Source of the DNA: Limnoperna fortunei
Taxonomy: Eukaryota > Mollusca > Bivalvia > Mytilida > Modiolidae
Direction: 5' to 3'
Length of the DNA: 64,000 nt
Assembly (NCBI GenBank): GCA_944474755.1
Contig: OX104114.1
Location: 28,233,220 to 28,297,219, forward strand
The notes beneath the pieces are model-generated. The model was not told the origin of the DNA. It saw nothing but the letters and a program-made list of their open reading frames with translations, and did no database searches. Positions 47,901-56,200 of the stretch are shown here, in pieces (positions within the stretch are counted from its first letter, which is position 1; every line of letters starts with the position of its first letter). Both the position numbers and the translations under genes were made by a program.

Positions 47901-50900
47901 GGCACGATATAGCTGTAACTCAAATCTTAACAGTTCTTGTTCTTATGCAATTCGGAGCGTTTAGCGGAGAAACGAGAAGAGTCAGTTTTAATGTGTTCTC
48001 AGATCGAACCCAAGATCTCGCATCAAATACCGCCACAAAGACAGTGAACAATGGAATGAAAACGGTGTTCGAAGATTAAAGAGTGTTTAGATATTTCTAG
48101 AAATTGATTATTAACTTACACGTGATGCTTGAACTTGGACACGTTAGCCAGCCAAACAGAATCAATGACGTCATCTAGCAGCGTGGAAATGACGTCAGTA
48201 GCAATTCCTGAAAAAAAAACAATATACAAATGTTAGTCATTTAATGTTTGAAGCATCATACATATTCCTGGTGCAATTTGTATACAGTACTTGCTTAGTA
48301 AAACAATTGGTAAAACAAGATTTTTTTTATAAAAACGGCAATAGTAGTCGGTGATATGTATGTTTCATGGGGCAAAAGTAGTGACAGTGTGTTACCTTTG
48401 TAGAACCGTGGAATAACAGTGGCAGTGATATCTACGTAGAACGTGGTAATTGTAGAGACTGATACTTATGTAGAACCGGGCAATAGTAGTGACAGTGTGT
48501 TACCTCTGTAGAACCGGGGAATAACAGTGGCGGGGGTATCTATGTAGAACGTGGTAATTGTCGAGACTATGATACTTATGTAGAACAGGACAATAGTAGT
48601 GACAGGGAATGTTACCTGTGTAGAACCGGAGAATAACAGTGGCAGTGATATCTACGTAGAACGTGGTAATTGTAGAGACTGATACTTATGTAGAACCGGG
48701 CAATAGTAGTGACAGTGTGTTACCTCTGTAGAACCGGGGAATAACAGTGGCGGGGATATCTATGTAGAACGTGGTAATTGTCGAGACTGTGATACTTATG
48801 TAGAACAGGACAATAGTAATGACAGGGAATGTTACCTGTGTAGAACCGGGGAATAACAGTGGCGGGGATACCTATGTAGAACCCGGTAATTGTAGAGACT
48901 GATACTTATGTAGAACCGGGCAATAGTAGTGACAGTGTGTTACCTCTGTAGAACCGGGGAATAACAGTGTCAGTGATATCTATGTAGAACGTAGTAATTG
49001 TAGAGAATGTGATTCTTATGTAGTCCCCCCCACTCCTCTGAAGAGACGAAAGGGTCTCCCCTTTCTGACACCTTGGGACGTCCTTGTCAGCTTTGTGGGT
49101 CGAGCACTGGAAACAATCGCAATATTGTCCCATCGTCTCAATCAAAATAATCTATAGCATCCATATAGTTGTGCCCATTTCATATTTGCTGAGCCTTTCT
49201 ATTTGGTAGCTAAATGTTACTGTAGGTATGGTTGCTATCAGTAAAATAAAATTATCCACATAAAACTTCCTACGAATAAAAATGAATTACTATGTAACTT
49301 TATATTATGTTGCGGTTAATGAATAATCCGTCTTTTCTGAAACAATTATAAACATGATATATTTATTGTGGGAGATTTAAAATCCTATTTGTTGGACACC
49401 AACTTTCTGTGGAAGTGAAAAAAACATGAAACCATGACCCAATTGTCGCTAAAGTTTTTTTTTAGTATATCTAAAATCTCATTCAGACGCCTGTAACATT
49501 ATTTTGTTTTGCTTGAGAAATATCTACCAATATTATTGCAATGGAAATTGTTTCGAAAATTGCTTGTCACTTGCGACTGTAGAAAACGGAATTTGAAGCA
49601 TTGCTTGTTGTCATTTCATAGTACATACCTCTTTCTGTTTCATCCAAATCACTATAAGGCGTTTGAGAGCTTAAGGCACTAGATGAAATGAAACCAGTTC
49701 TACTTTTAGTAGAATTCCTTGAAAACATTACAGATTTGCGGGATTTTTGCTTATCATCGCCATCATTTTCATTATTTAAGCCATCCTCGTTTAAGACAGA
49801 ATCATCGTCGTAGTCATCTGAAAGGCCTTGAGTTTCCATTGCAGAATTGATATTAGAGCTAAGTTTTTCGCTGTCATTTTCTTTGTCACAAATATTTACA
49901 TTATTTTCACTTTCCATTTTTAATGACAACTTCTTTGTGGTATCTGAAAATCGCAAGTGTGTAGTTTGTAAGTTACCATGGAAACGTAGGCTCTCTCTCT
50001 CCTGGACAACGTGTGTATAATTTCCCGATCCAGGCAAACTTTGCGTGTATGTTCTAATTAACGGTGCAAAACACGTATTAAAAGAATTATAATTATCAAA
50101 CTTTCGGTACGTTTCATTTTTCTCTTTTATTACTGTGTTATTTCTTGTAAATATTTTAGTATCTGTTGTATCAGTACTTTGGGAAAGTTTCGATTTTGGC
50201 GATTTAACCACGTGATTTGATGCGATGCTAAAGTTACACGATAACTGATTAATAGAGGTATTGTTGGTTGTTAGCTTTACTTTTGGTTTATTTTGATGTT
50301 TTAGTTCTCCTTGTAATGATTGCCCGTGTCGATGTGAACACCTACATTGTCTATGTGGTGCTTCGACAAATGTTTTAGCATCCAGATTGGATATTAAATG
50401 ATTTTCTTTATTACGGAGATGGACCTTTTGGCTTGATATTTCTGTCATATGACTTACAACCGGATTTGATTTGCTATAGTTAATTTCTTTCTCCGCTTTT
50501 GTTGTCCCCTTCTTATTTTCTTTGACACAGCTTGCTGTTTGTCTTTCCTGTTTACCATGGTTTATTTTTAATTTTGATGTGCTTACAGACTCAAATTTAT
50601 GTTGACCATTTAACATTTTTTTGCCTCGATACTTCTGCAAATTTCCAGTTCCAGAATTCTTACTATTATCGGTTATTCGATTTTTTGTCTTGATTTCGTT
50701 GGAAACTGAAATGTTATCAGATGAACTTATTAACCCATTAGATATATCTGACGTATATCCATTTCCGTCGCTGTGTAGCTGGGACAAATTGTATTTAAAA
50801 TGCATATTTATTAAATTGTCTTCTGTTAAACAGTTAGCATCAATTTTCTCTGACTTCTTACAATTTTTTTGTTCGTGACATGCGCTTTTAACGTTATCGC

Positions 50901-52818
50901 TGTTTTCTTTTAAATACTGCACATTTCCTCTTCCAATTAATTCTATTTCCTTATCTCTGCTTGAGCGTGATTCGGTTCTATCTTCATTTTCAAATTTCTT
51001 TTCCTTATTGACTCCGTTCTCGTGTGTATCTTCGTAGACGTTATCATATAACAACTTTTTCGGTTCTACATATACAGAAGTTGGTGACACGACATCATAT
51101 GTTGGTGACACGACATCGTAAACTTTAAGTCTGTTTTCTTTATTATTTTGACGATTGTATTTAATTGGTTTGCTTAAACAAGTTCTAGCACGTGTTATTG
51201 AAATTTCTTTAGATTTCGTATCAGGACGCAGCAGTTTCTGACCTTTGACCTTTATGTCATATTTGTGTCCGTAAGTCAACGCCCTCTTATCAACCTTAAA
51301 CTTTTGTTTTCTCTTTTGTTCTCTATGGCCTACTTTATTTTCTCTATATTTTTCTTTTACATTTGTATTTGCACTATTTGTTTTGCCTAGCTCCAGAAGA
51401 ACGCTTATTTCCTCGCTACCAGTTTTGTTTTCATTAGTCGTAAATAACTCTTGGTCGTGTTGTTTCATGGCAGTAGTAGCATTTGCTTTCGTATATGTTT
51501 GTTGCTCAATACGTTTTTCCTCATCATTTCCTATTTTAAAATCCATTTGCTTCAATTCAACATCGCCAGAATGATGATATTGGCTGTCAGTGATTTTGTC
51601 CGTGTTCTCACTCGGATTTTCATTGTTATTGATTTGTTTTTCGTCCATCTGATTTATCAGAATTTCACGTTGTTTGTTATTTCCCACTTTATTATCCGGA
51701 ATATTATCGTCCGAATTTGATATTACATTTTGTGATTTGTTTGTTTCGTTTGTTGCTGTATCTGTTGCTTCGTGTTGCACAGGGTTGTGCTGAATTGTTA
51801 TTACTTCTCTTACATCATGTATGTCAGCCGTTGTTACTACGTTTGAAGAATGGTGCGCTCGCTTTTCTTCCTTTTTAGTCGTTAGCGATATCTCTTCTGC
51901 CTCTTTTGATACTATATCTTTCTTCGGCCCAACGTTTGAAGATTCAATAAGTGTACGTTCCATTTTTGCATTTGGCGATGAGTCACTTGCCATGTTTGCA
52001 CTTGGTTCTTCTTCCGAATGTTCCTTCACACTTGGAGACTCGTGAATGTCATCGGAAGAATTATCTAAATGAACGGTTACATTGTCATTTCCCGAAACTA
52101 ACTTGGCCATTTGTTCTGATGGATTATCTGTGGTCAAGCATGCAGAGACTGCTCGTCGCATAATCGTCAGATCTCTATAAACGTCTCTTAATGTATACAT
52201 CTTTTTATATTTGAAAGGGGTAAAGACCGAAGAATTCACGCTAGTCAAGCTTCTGGGAAAACTTACACTTCTGTTATAACCATTTGCGACTAAATTTTTA
52301 TGAATAATTTGATTATCTGCTGAAATTATATTATGCATATCATTTTGTTCTCCAAAATTGTTCCCATTTGGAGTTAATTTGTTTTCATGTGGCATAGATG
52401 CATGTCCGTTTGTTTCACTTTTTAGTATCCTCGATGCTACAATTGTCGATAACTGCCGAGAGAACTTTGGTACTTCCTGTTTGTTCTTAACTGCTGCCAA
52501 TACGGTGGAGGGCGCCGGCCATCGATTTTCACGTTTCATTTCACCTAAATTTTGGCACATATCTGAACCAAATATTTTCCTGCTTTTGGAGAATCTTCTC
52601 GACATTCTTAAACTGTCAACTTCGACCGAAGCTCTTCTAAATGAGCCGAGTTTTTCAAAATTGAAAGATTCCATTCCTTGGGATGAGGTAGATGGCGTTG
52701 GAGTATGTTCGATGCTACTCGGTTCAAGTATCATTCTCGCTATTCTTTCTTTCTTCTCATCACTTAAGTCAGTCCTATTGTTGCAAATTTCCAAGGCGAG
52801 TCTCTGAACTTCATTCAT
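35666..52818 (-). CDS. ZU5-ZU5-UPA-death-death protein with long disordered N-terminus (gene span, 11 coding exons)
   Basis: Rebuilt from GT-AG junctions with matching phases: 49,629-52,818; 48,120-48,207; 42,168-42,363; 41,163-41,306; 40,191-40,379; 39,566-39,818; 39,052-39,184; 37,758-38,317; 36,984-37,177; 36,173-36,281; 35,666-35,946. Together 5,337 nt, about 1,778 residues. Order: low-complexity 1-1,063; first ZU5-like region about 1,070-1,206; ZU5-C-like region about 1,207-1,398; UPA about 1,410-1,550; death domain 1 about 1,590-1,670; death domain 2 about 1,690-1,765. In ankyrins and PIDD1 this module mediates membrane-skeleton or caspase/NF-kB complex assembly. Here it is probably a cytoplasmic death-fold scaffold (inference). 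No membrane segment, ankyrin or leucine-rich repeat is visible. The window may lack 5' non-coding exons: an acceptor sits just before the ATG. Confidence 0.85.
36173..36281 (-). CDS. Exon 10: end of death domain 1 and linker
   Basis: 109 nt, phase 0 to 1. Encodes ATMLIDVLQKCGRQELAEKV, the 'L-x-L-x3-g-r-x-dlAe-kv' last helices of a death domain, then a charged linker (QFENDQYNKERTKIAT). It joins exon 9 directly in phase, which shows that the open frame in the intervening intron (36,591-36,938) is not needed. Too short to stand out as an open frame. Confidence 0.9.
36984..37177 (-). CDS. Exon 9: death domain 1, first four helices
   Basis: 194 nt, phase 1 to 0. Encodes PVTLHLLSTIADCLSDQWMI, then VAQTLQITNARLQSLRRQNR and onwards to LLFTWFKTMPHSKEK. 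'W-x2-VA-x2-L' followed by 'L-x2-W' is the classic death-domain spacing. Acceptor CCTTAG, donor GTACAT. Confidence 0.9.
37758..38317 (-). CDS. Exon 8: UPA domain
   Basis: 560 nt, phase 2 to 1. After CFVIETRKEASRPN the UPA fold begins (VLEYQRVVISVMQNKG). It continues through a charged helix (RYATKWRRRLEQDYDITSKI), 'lkeGDIVSVNLRGNLTS', 'RFQIFRFHGSQSIRINW' and 'NLQVVNKYS'. This order (EYxAxxVV, C-x(n)-LE, EG-x(5)-GNL, F-F, R-x3-x-V-V) is the UPA pattern of ankyrins and UNC5-like proteins. The C-terminal part (LPVPIKTKLQVVEEG) leads straight into death domain 1. Donor GTTTGT. Confidence 0.9.
38605..38825 (-). mobile_element. SINE (family A), minus strand, nearly full length
   Basis: The reverse complement runs from a tRNA-like B-box area ('gggttcgagtttcactttgg') through 'gggtgtgctcgactccaacc' and 'cttaattgaca' to 'ttgcagaaaatggcgttaaac'. 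It lies in the intron between exons 7 and 8. The 114-codon frame across it is not a gene. Confidence 0.75.
39052..39184 (-). CDS. Exon 7: end of ZU5-C-like domain
   Basis: 133 nt, phase 1 to 2. Encodes TWSETESHLIRIGGCDRLKC, then ELMTFRQVSEENKVSFCV and HEGKT. The Trp near the start and the strand-rich end complete ZU5-C. No HFS motif is seen. Acceptor TTGCAG, donor GTATGT. Confidence 0.8.
39262..39395 (-). mobile_element. SINE (family A) 3' fragment, minus strand
   Basis: 'cacttcctgcaattttcagc' followed by 'tgtattgtgag' and 'gggagagaaattcgg' is a diverged reverse-complement SINE A 3' half. It lies in the intron between exons 6 and 7. Confidence 0.55.
39566..39818 (-). CDS. Exon 6: core of ZU5-C-like domain
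   Basis: 253 nt, phase 0 to 1. Encodes VLPISAEVIADTRDSSEG, then TSPIIILEQNPKNPQPIFVS and LPCERPRMNALK, then a Ser/Pro-rich stretch ending SRLSKMHDFV. 'lsPiI-lep......pi-v-lP' is the hallmark middle of ZU5-C, where ankyrin has a similar sP-i-v-eP...kPi-m-iPlP. Acceptor ATGTTAG, donor GTATGT. The +1-shifted minus-strand frame over the same bases is a shadow. Confidence 0.85.
40191..40379 (-). CDS. Exon 5: start of ZU5-C-like domain
   Basis: 189 nt, phase 0 to 0. Encodes DLSVLEANINKNSIYVVIGR through SSPIGSRIRTDKVAVKVM. The 'Svl..n...f/vvigRP' strand followed by 'sP-Gs-irtd-v-v-v' closely follows the second (C) ZU5 of ankyrins, where the equivalent is a Pro-x-Gly-containing turn before a V-x-V strand. 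Acceptor GTTGCAG, donor GTAATT. Confidence 0.85.
40432..40552. mobile_element. Palindromic MITE (family M1), copy 2
   Basis: Left half 'caatctaatttaaatgaaat' then 'ccttcacttgttccc'; right half 'gggagcaagtgaaagatttc' then 'attttaattatattg'. Same family as 6,216-6,339. Flanking 9-mers (tttctgaca before, tttctgtga after) agree at seven of nine bases, suggesting a target duplication. It lies in the intron between exons 4 and 5. Confidence 0.8.
40814..41047 (+). other. Intronic open frame, not called as a gene
   Basis: A 77-codon plus-strand frame inside the intron between exons 4 and 5. It has no domain or splice support and I treat it as chance. Confidence 0.3.
41163..41306 (-). CDS. Exon 4: first ZU5-like region, C-terminal half
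   Basis: 144 nt, phase 0 to 0, 48 residues starting GKVRIAVPFNKANMRYFH and ending FENIYFDENDS. The 'V-I-VPF..., lRtYD..t..W' pattern is the C-terminal strand-turn-Trp of ZU5 domains. No HFS autoproteolysis motif occurs at the end, where PIDD1 and UNC5CL-type proteins carry it. Confidence 0.8.
41575..41966. mobile_element. 374-bp MITE with ~60-bp TIRs and 9-bp target duplication
   Basis: The element (41,584-41,957) has terminal inverted repeats starting CATCTTCGCTAGCCAAGGGT and extending through 'gatccgatactct' to 'ggcagattgagcc', matched at the right end in reverse complement. The flanking 9-mer AAACTAGAG is exact on both sides (41,575-41,583 and 41,958-41,966). Long TIRs plus a 9-bp duplication point to a Mutator-like non-autonomous element. 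It lies in the intron between exons 3 and 4. Confidence 0.9.
42168..42363 (-). CDS. Exon 3: first ZU5-like region, N-terminal half
   Basis: 196 nt. Encodes CKTDDLLGEETVGCIIL through EIDISDESNVRE. Acceptor TTTCAG, donor GTAAGT, phase 2 to 0. The beta-strand-like pattern leads into the P/IP-containing strand at the start of exon 4. The usual 'G-v-l-iP-gA' opening of ZU5 is weak here, so this first ZU5 call rests partly on position before a clearer ZU5-C. Confidence 0.75.
43265..43335 (+). other. tRNA-like head (degenerate), possible SINE relic
   Basis: 'ttagccgagtggtcttgagc' resembles the A box of Leu/Ser tRNAs, but no matching B box or acceptor stem follows. It is probably a decayed SINE head, not a functional tRNA. 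Confidence 0.3.
43616..44067 (+). repeat. 25-bp minisatellite, about 18 copies
   Basis: The unit is TGTATTGAGCCGCTAGCC followed by GATGTAC. Most differences are single bases (CTGGCC for CTAGCC, ATATT for GTATT). About 452 bp in total, in the intron between exons 2 and 3. The unit length is not a multiple of three, and TGA occurs in the unit, so it is not coding. Confidence 0.95.
44157..44459 (+). mobile_element. Full-length tRNA-derived SINE (family A) with 13-bp target duplication
   Basis: The element (44,170-44,446) has a tRNA-like head (A box 'ggccgagtggtcaaggtag', B box 'gggttcgattctc'), a body with 'ctccaatcttaattgaca' and 'ctccgggtactccggcttcc', and a tail 'gctgaaagtggcgttaaac' followed by (AAAC)n. 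The target duplication GCAATTATGTTGA is exact at 44,157-44,169 and 44,447-44,459. The head suggests a Leu/Ser-type tRNA origin. This is the reference copy for the other family A fragments here. Confidence 0.95.
44668..44880 (-). mobile_element. SINE (family A), minus strand
   Basis: From 'gtttgtttgaatgatgttta' through 'ctatatcatggcgtccag' and 'gtcggagtacccggag' to 'gagactcgaatccccaacct' and 'gatcaatagtagacc'. Nearly full length, about 210 bp downstream of the plus-strand copy, so the two face each other as inverted repeats. Confidence 0.85.
45893..45924. repeat. Perfect 14-bp hairpin with 4-base loop
   Basis: GGACAGTCTATACT / AACC / AGTATAGACTGTCC. The flanks ('gccgtactcct' before, 'ctgccgtactg' after) repeat in direct orientation. 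It lies in the intron between exons 2 and 3. Role unknown; probably a repeat relic. Confidence 0.85.
46948..47215 (+). mobile_element. SINE (family A), plus strand, diverged
   Basis: Head 'gccgcaatggccgaatggtt', then 'atcaactattgatcaggtgc', 'gcagggtgtgctcgtctcca', 'atcttaatt', 'actcctgcttcctcccccaa' and a tail 'cagctgctgaaagtggcgt'. No clean target duplication seen. Confidence 0.75.
48120..48207 (-). CDS. Exon 2: link into first ZU5 region
   Basis: 88 nt between a poly-pyrimidine-CAG acceptor and a GTAAGT donor. Encodes IATDVISTLLDDVIDSVW then LANVSKFKHHV. It takes one base from exon 1 and leaves two for exon 3. Too short to appear as a long open frame. The intron on its 3' side is 5.8 kb and carries the 25-bp minisatellite and three SINEs. 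Confidence 0.8.
48372..49025 (+). repeat. ~110-bp minisatellite, six copies, alternating subtypes
   Basis: Units begin at about 48,381, 48,489, 48,599, 48,709, 48,819 and 48,929 (spacing 108-110 bp). The first, second, fourth and sixth units read 'gtgacagtgtgttacctctg' (one base different in the first), while the third and fifth read 'gacagggaatgttacctgtg'; hence a higher-order period of about 220 bp. Inside each unit a 'tgtagaac-gg-aata' motif recurs about three times. It lies in the intron between exons 1 and 2. Confidence 0.9.
49629..52818 (-). CDS. Exon 1: 1,063-residue low-complexity N-terminus
   Basis: Starts at an ATG in fair context (GTCGAAATGA), 10 bases after a CTAG acceptor (exon from 52,828), so at least one upstream non-coding exon is likely. 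The frame stays open into the intron to 49,567, but the GTATGT donor after GAAAGAG (49,629) joins to exon 2 in phase and makes DETERG followed by IATDVIST. The sequence is rich in Asn, Lys, Ser, Glu and Thr, with no globular domain I recognise. The opening (VQRLALEICNNRTDLSDEKK) may be helical. There is an Arg/Ser patch near residues 60-80, a basic tract near 500 (EQKRKQKFKVDKR), a direct repeat YDVVSPT-YDVVSPT near 565-580, and an acidic segment near 1,010 (DDYDDDSVLNED). Open frames on the plus strand here are shadows. Confidence 0.85.
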
Positions 52819-53194
52819 TTCGACCAGTCTAGAAAAAAGGGAATCAACAATAAAAAAATAAAATTATTTTGCAAAACACTTGCATATAAATAACGCGTAG
52901 TAGAGTTTGACGGGGTTGCTCCCCAAAGACTGAAATTCATTTTTGCTATAAAAAAAGAAATGAACAGTACGACACTAACTCATTCATATCTAGTGTAGTA
53001 TTTCGAGGATTTCTTTTGTTTGTGTGGAATGTTTGTTTTCGCAAACAAATTTATCCGCGAAAACTGACAAAGCTATATACGAAAAAAGGAATGGTTGTGA
53101 AGCTGTCGACTTTTCGGCAAAACAAGAAAACATAAATCTATCCAATAAGCTAATCCTTGGTCTCTTACCAATTATAATAACATCACTTTATCTG

Positions 53195-53195
<1 letters not shown>

Positions 53196-53260
<65 letters not shown>
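53196..53260 (+). repeat. (GATT)n microsatellite, about 16 copies
   Basis: Uninterrupted run of the 4-base unit. It may be the tail of a decayed minus-oriented SINE, since the SINEs here end in (AATC)n. Confidence 0.95.
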
Positions 53261-53261
<1 letters not shown>

Positions 53262-55804
53262 CAGTTGCTTTAGGGCACATTGGCAACATTTGTATCAAAT
53301 CATAGCGTAAAGAAGCAAATTAAGTAAATAAGTAAGACTAGCGTGTAGAATTGTATCAAAGAAGTCCTGTGTGACATCATTGGATACTTCATAATAAATG
53401 TAGTGATTTATTAAGATTAAGCGAAATACAAAGAACTATTGAATAATTTACGCAGCAAGCTAATTTTGGTTGGATAAAAATTAATACTGCTGTATGTATT
53501 TGTGATGTTTTTGTGTGTCGTTAAGTGCAAATATTCATGTTTTTAGTATCAAATATGTCTGTAGAGAATGACATCAATCTAGTATTATTGACGATACTGA
53601 TTTTTCGTTTTCATCTAGTAAGACGACTCGTGTGTATTTAGCATTAGACAATAAAGGTTTTCTAAGTTCCGTTCCAAATGCATTTTCGCGCTCAATTCAT
53701 GGAAATGAAGTGAAATTTTCCTCGGTCGGTTTCACAAACCCATAATTTGTTCGCGGGAAAAGAAACAGATTTTAATACTAGTAATTAAATGCAGTGTAAT
53801 CATTTACCTAATGATCAAGAGCATGTCTTGTGATAGCGAGTTTGAGCAGTGTAAACATTTTCCTAATGATCACGTGAAACTCCATTCAAACAAACAAAAC
53901 AAACAAGATACTGATATGCACGATAGGCCATGAAAGTACAGACTGCAGTTGTAATGTAAATTGTAGTATCCCCAACTACACTGAATACGAGAGGCGGTGG
54001 TCTATGCTCTCCATAGTGGTCTAGGTATTACTCACCGTCGTATAAACCCTAAGGGCTGTTTTTTTTTCATAAGGTGTGCTCGATCAATCTTAAAAAATTT
54101 AAGCCAATGGTAATTATTATCACCAAGTACTACGGCTAAGGTAAGGTTTAGCTTTAAATTTAAAAAAAAACAGCGTAAAGCATAGAACATATATTGAACA
54201 CATAAAGTATACTATTACCGAACGAATCCTGATCAAGTTTTACAAATATGTATAACCGTTTTGCTACATTACATATCAAATAACATATAATAACAAAAAC
54301 TTATCAATTTATTTCAACGAATTATCATAAATCATAAATAACACGGTGAAATCATAAAGTCCAATACACATTTTAAACCTTTATTGAATTGTAAAACTGT
54401 CTGGTCGGTCGAATGGTAATTTTAAACTTTCTTTTCTATTTACTTTTTAATTACCTTTTACAAATTTAAATAGGCTCACTGATAATGCAGTTGACAAAAG
54501 CTCATAGAAAATCATTCATTTAAATTTAACAGTCTACCAAGTTTAAGTGACATCCGAGAGCATTTCTCCAATAGACATTTAAGATTTCTCTTTCATTGTT
54601 TTTCCCGTTATTGTTCTGTTTATTAATGTACTTTTTAAACTTTCTCTTCACACATATAATTTTGAAAGCTCACGTTAGAATTGATAATATAGGACTGTGA
54701 AATTTTAGTTGGCTTCATGTGGAATTTTGACAGTTTCAGATATAAATAATAGGTATGTAGTTTTTTGTTCGAAATTTATTTAACTGCAGTGATACATGTA
54801 AGTACAGTTGTAAATTTCTCCAAAAATTAGTTCAAGTGTCGCATGATTCGGATTTTGCTTTTAAGCATTAAAAGAAACACTACGAAACGATTAAAAAAAA
54901 TCGTAACCCAACGCGTTTAAATTAAACAATTAACATCTTAAAAATTGAACATAAAATGTTCCTACGATCTCTAGTTTTCAATTTTCCCTTTTTCTGTTGC
55001 TATGGATTCGCCAAGGATGGCGTACCATGGTTACTATATGCATCGTTACTGTGTGTATGAAGTATTTCATACATTCATTTAAATTATGCTTTTTACTTAG
55101 CATTAGTTTACATATATGTTAACGTTGATGACTTAATTACTAAAAATTAACATTTAAGAAATTCTCCCCGGAGAGTACAAACTGCAGCATCAAACATTAA
55201 TAAATTCTCCCCGGAGAGTACATACTGCGGCAGCAAACATAAATAGTAATATTTTCTGTAAATTTTCACCTTTGATATATTGTAATATATCATTTATCTT
55301 AACTTTGAATATGCGCAAAATGAATAATAGCAGGTCAACAAATGAATAAATCATGAAATTTTTTTGAAGCATTTTGTTAAGACGATGCTATAAGGATTAA
55401 ATTTGGAAGATGGGAAAAATCTATTCATTGGCAATTTCACTGATATTTTTGTCAAAACTCAAGAAGTAAAATGAAAGTTAATTATCCGTAACATGCGGCT
55501 GTGTATTCAAATTGTTTATTCACATATACATTAAATCACTTATGCTATAAATTTGATTTCATCAGAAAAATAAGCGAGTTCAATTTTATATAAATGGTTG
55601 TATCGATTACGAGTTGATTCATGAATCCGAAGTCATTATTCGTCATATTTAACTGTTGAAATTTGATCATGGATTGTACATGTACTTTACGCCACATTTG
55701 TCTATCTGTCGTTTCAGAATTCTTGCACTTTTATAAATCACTTTTTTGAATATTGTAGGCGTTAATATTTTTAGCCCCTCCCCACCCCTCTCGATGAATT
55801 TGTT

Positions 55805-55935
55805 TTAACGGGAAATTAACGCATCTTTCAGCGTTTTTCAGCTATATTGCGTCGTCAGTTTTTGTTTTGAGATAGGTACCGATGAAACCCGTCGACGTTT
55901 GGCAGAAAAAAACTGGCAATTCTTGTCAACTAGGT
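55805..55935 (-). mobile_element. SINE (family A) 3' fragment, minus strand
   Basis: 'acgcatctttcagcgttttt' followed by 'cagctatattgcgtcgtcag' and, further on, 'ctggcaattcttgtcaacta' corresponds to the reverse complement of SINE A. Diverged. Confidence 0.55.
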
Positions 55936-56029
55936 TATAGCAAATGGACCGAGACATAATTGATTGGTTTCAACTATATTAATAAAGGAACAATTTTGAC
56001 AAACAATAAGTAATCCGCAAAAGAATAAG

Positions 56030-56200
56030 CTACATTAAAGAAAAGAATGGGTCAAAAATTGCATACCACTATAATAGAAAAGTATGCACAATTAGATGGG
56101 GAAAAATTATTTCCTTTTTAGCGGCTACAATGCGGTTACCGTTTCTTTATAAAAGATTCTGAAACGTGGAAAGAGCGTGGCCCTTTCAAACAGTACACCT
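56030..56200 (-). mobile_element. SINE (family B) fragment, minus strand
   Basis: The stretch 'cctttttagcggctacaatg' then 'cggttaccg' and 'gaaacgtggaaagagcgtgg' parallels the minus-strand family B copy at 1,100-1,230 ('tagcggatacaatgagcg', 'gtggcagtctcc'). Heavily decayed. Confidence 0.4.

Noticed and set aside
52358..52807. 149-codon plus-strand frame
   Set aside because: It is the antisense shadow of the large first coding exon of the death-domain gene.
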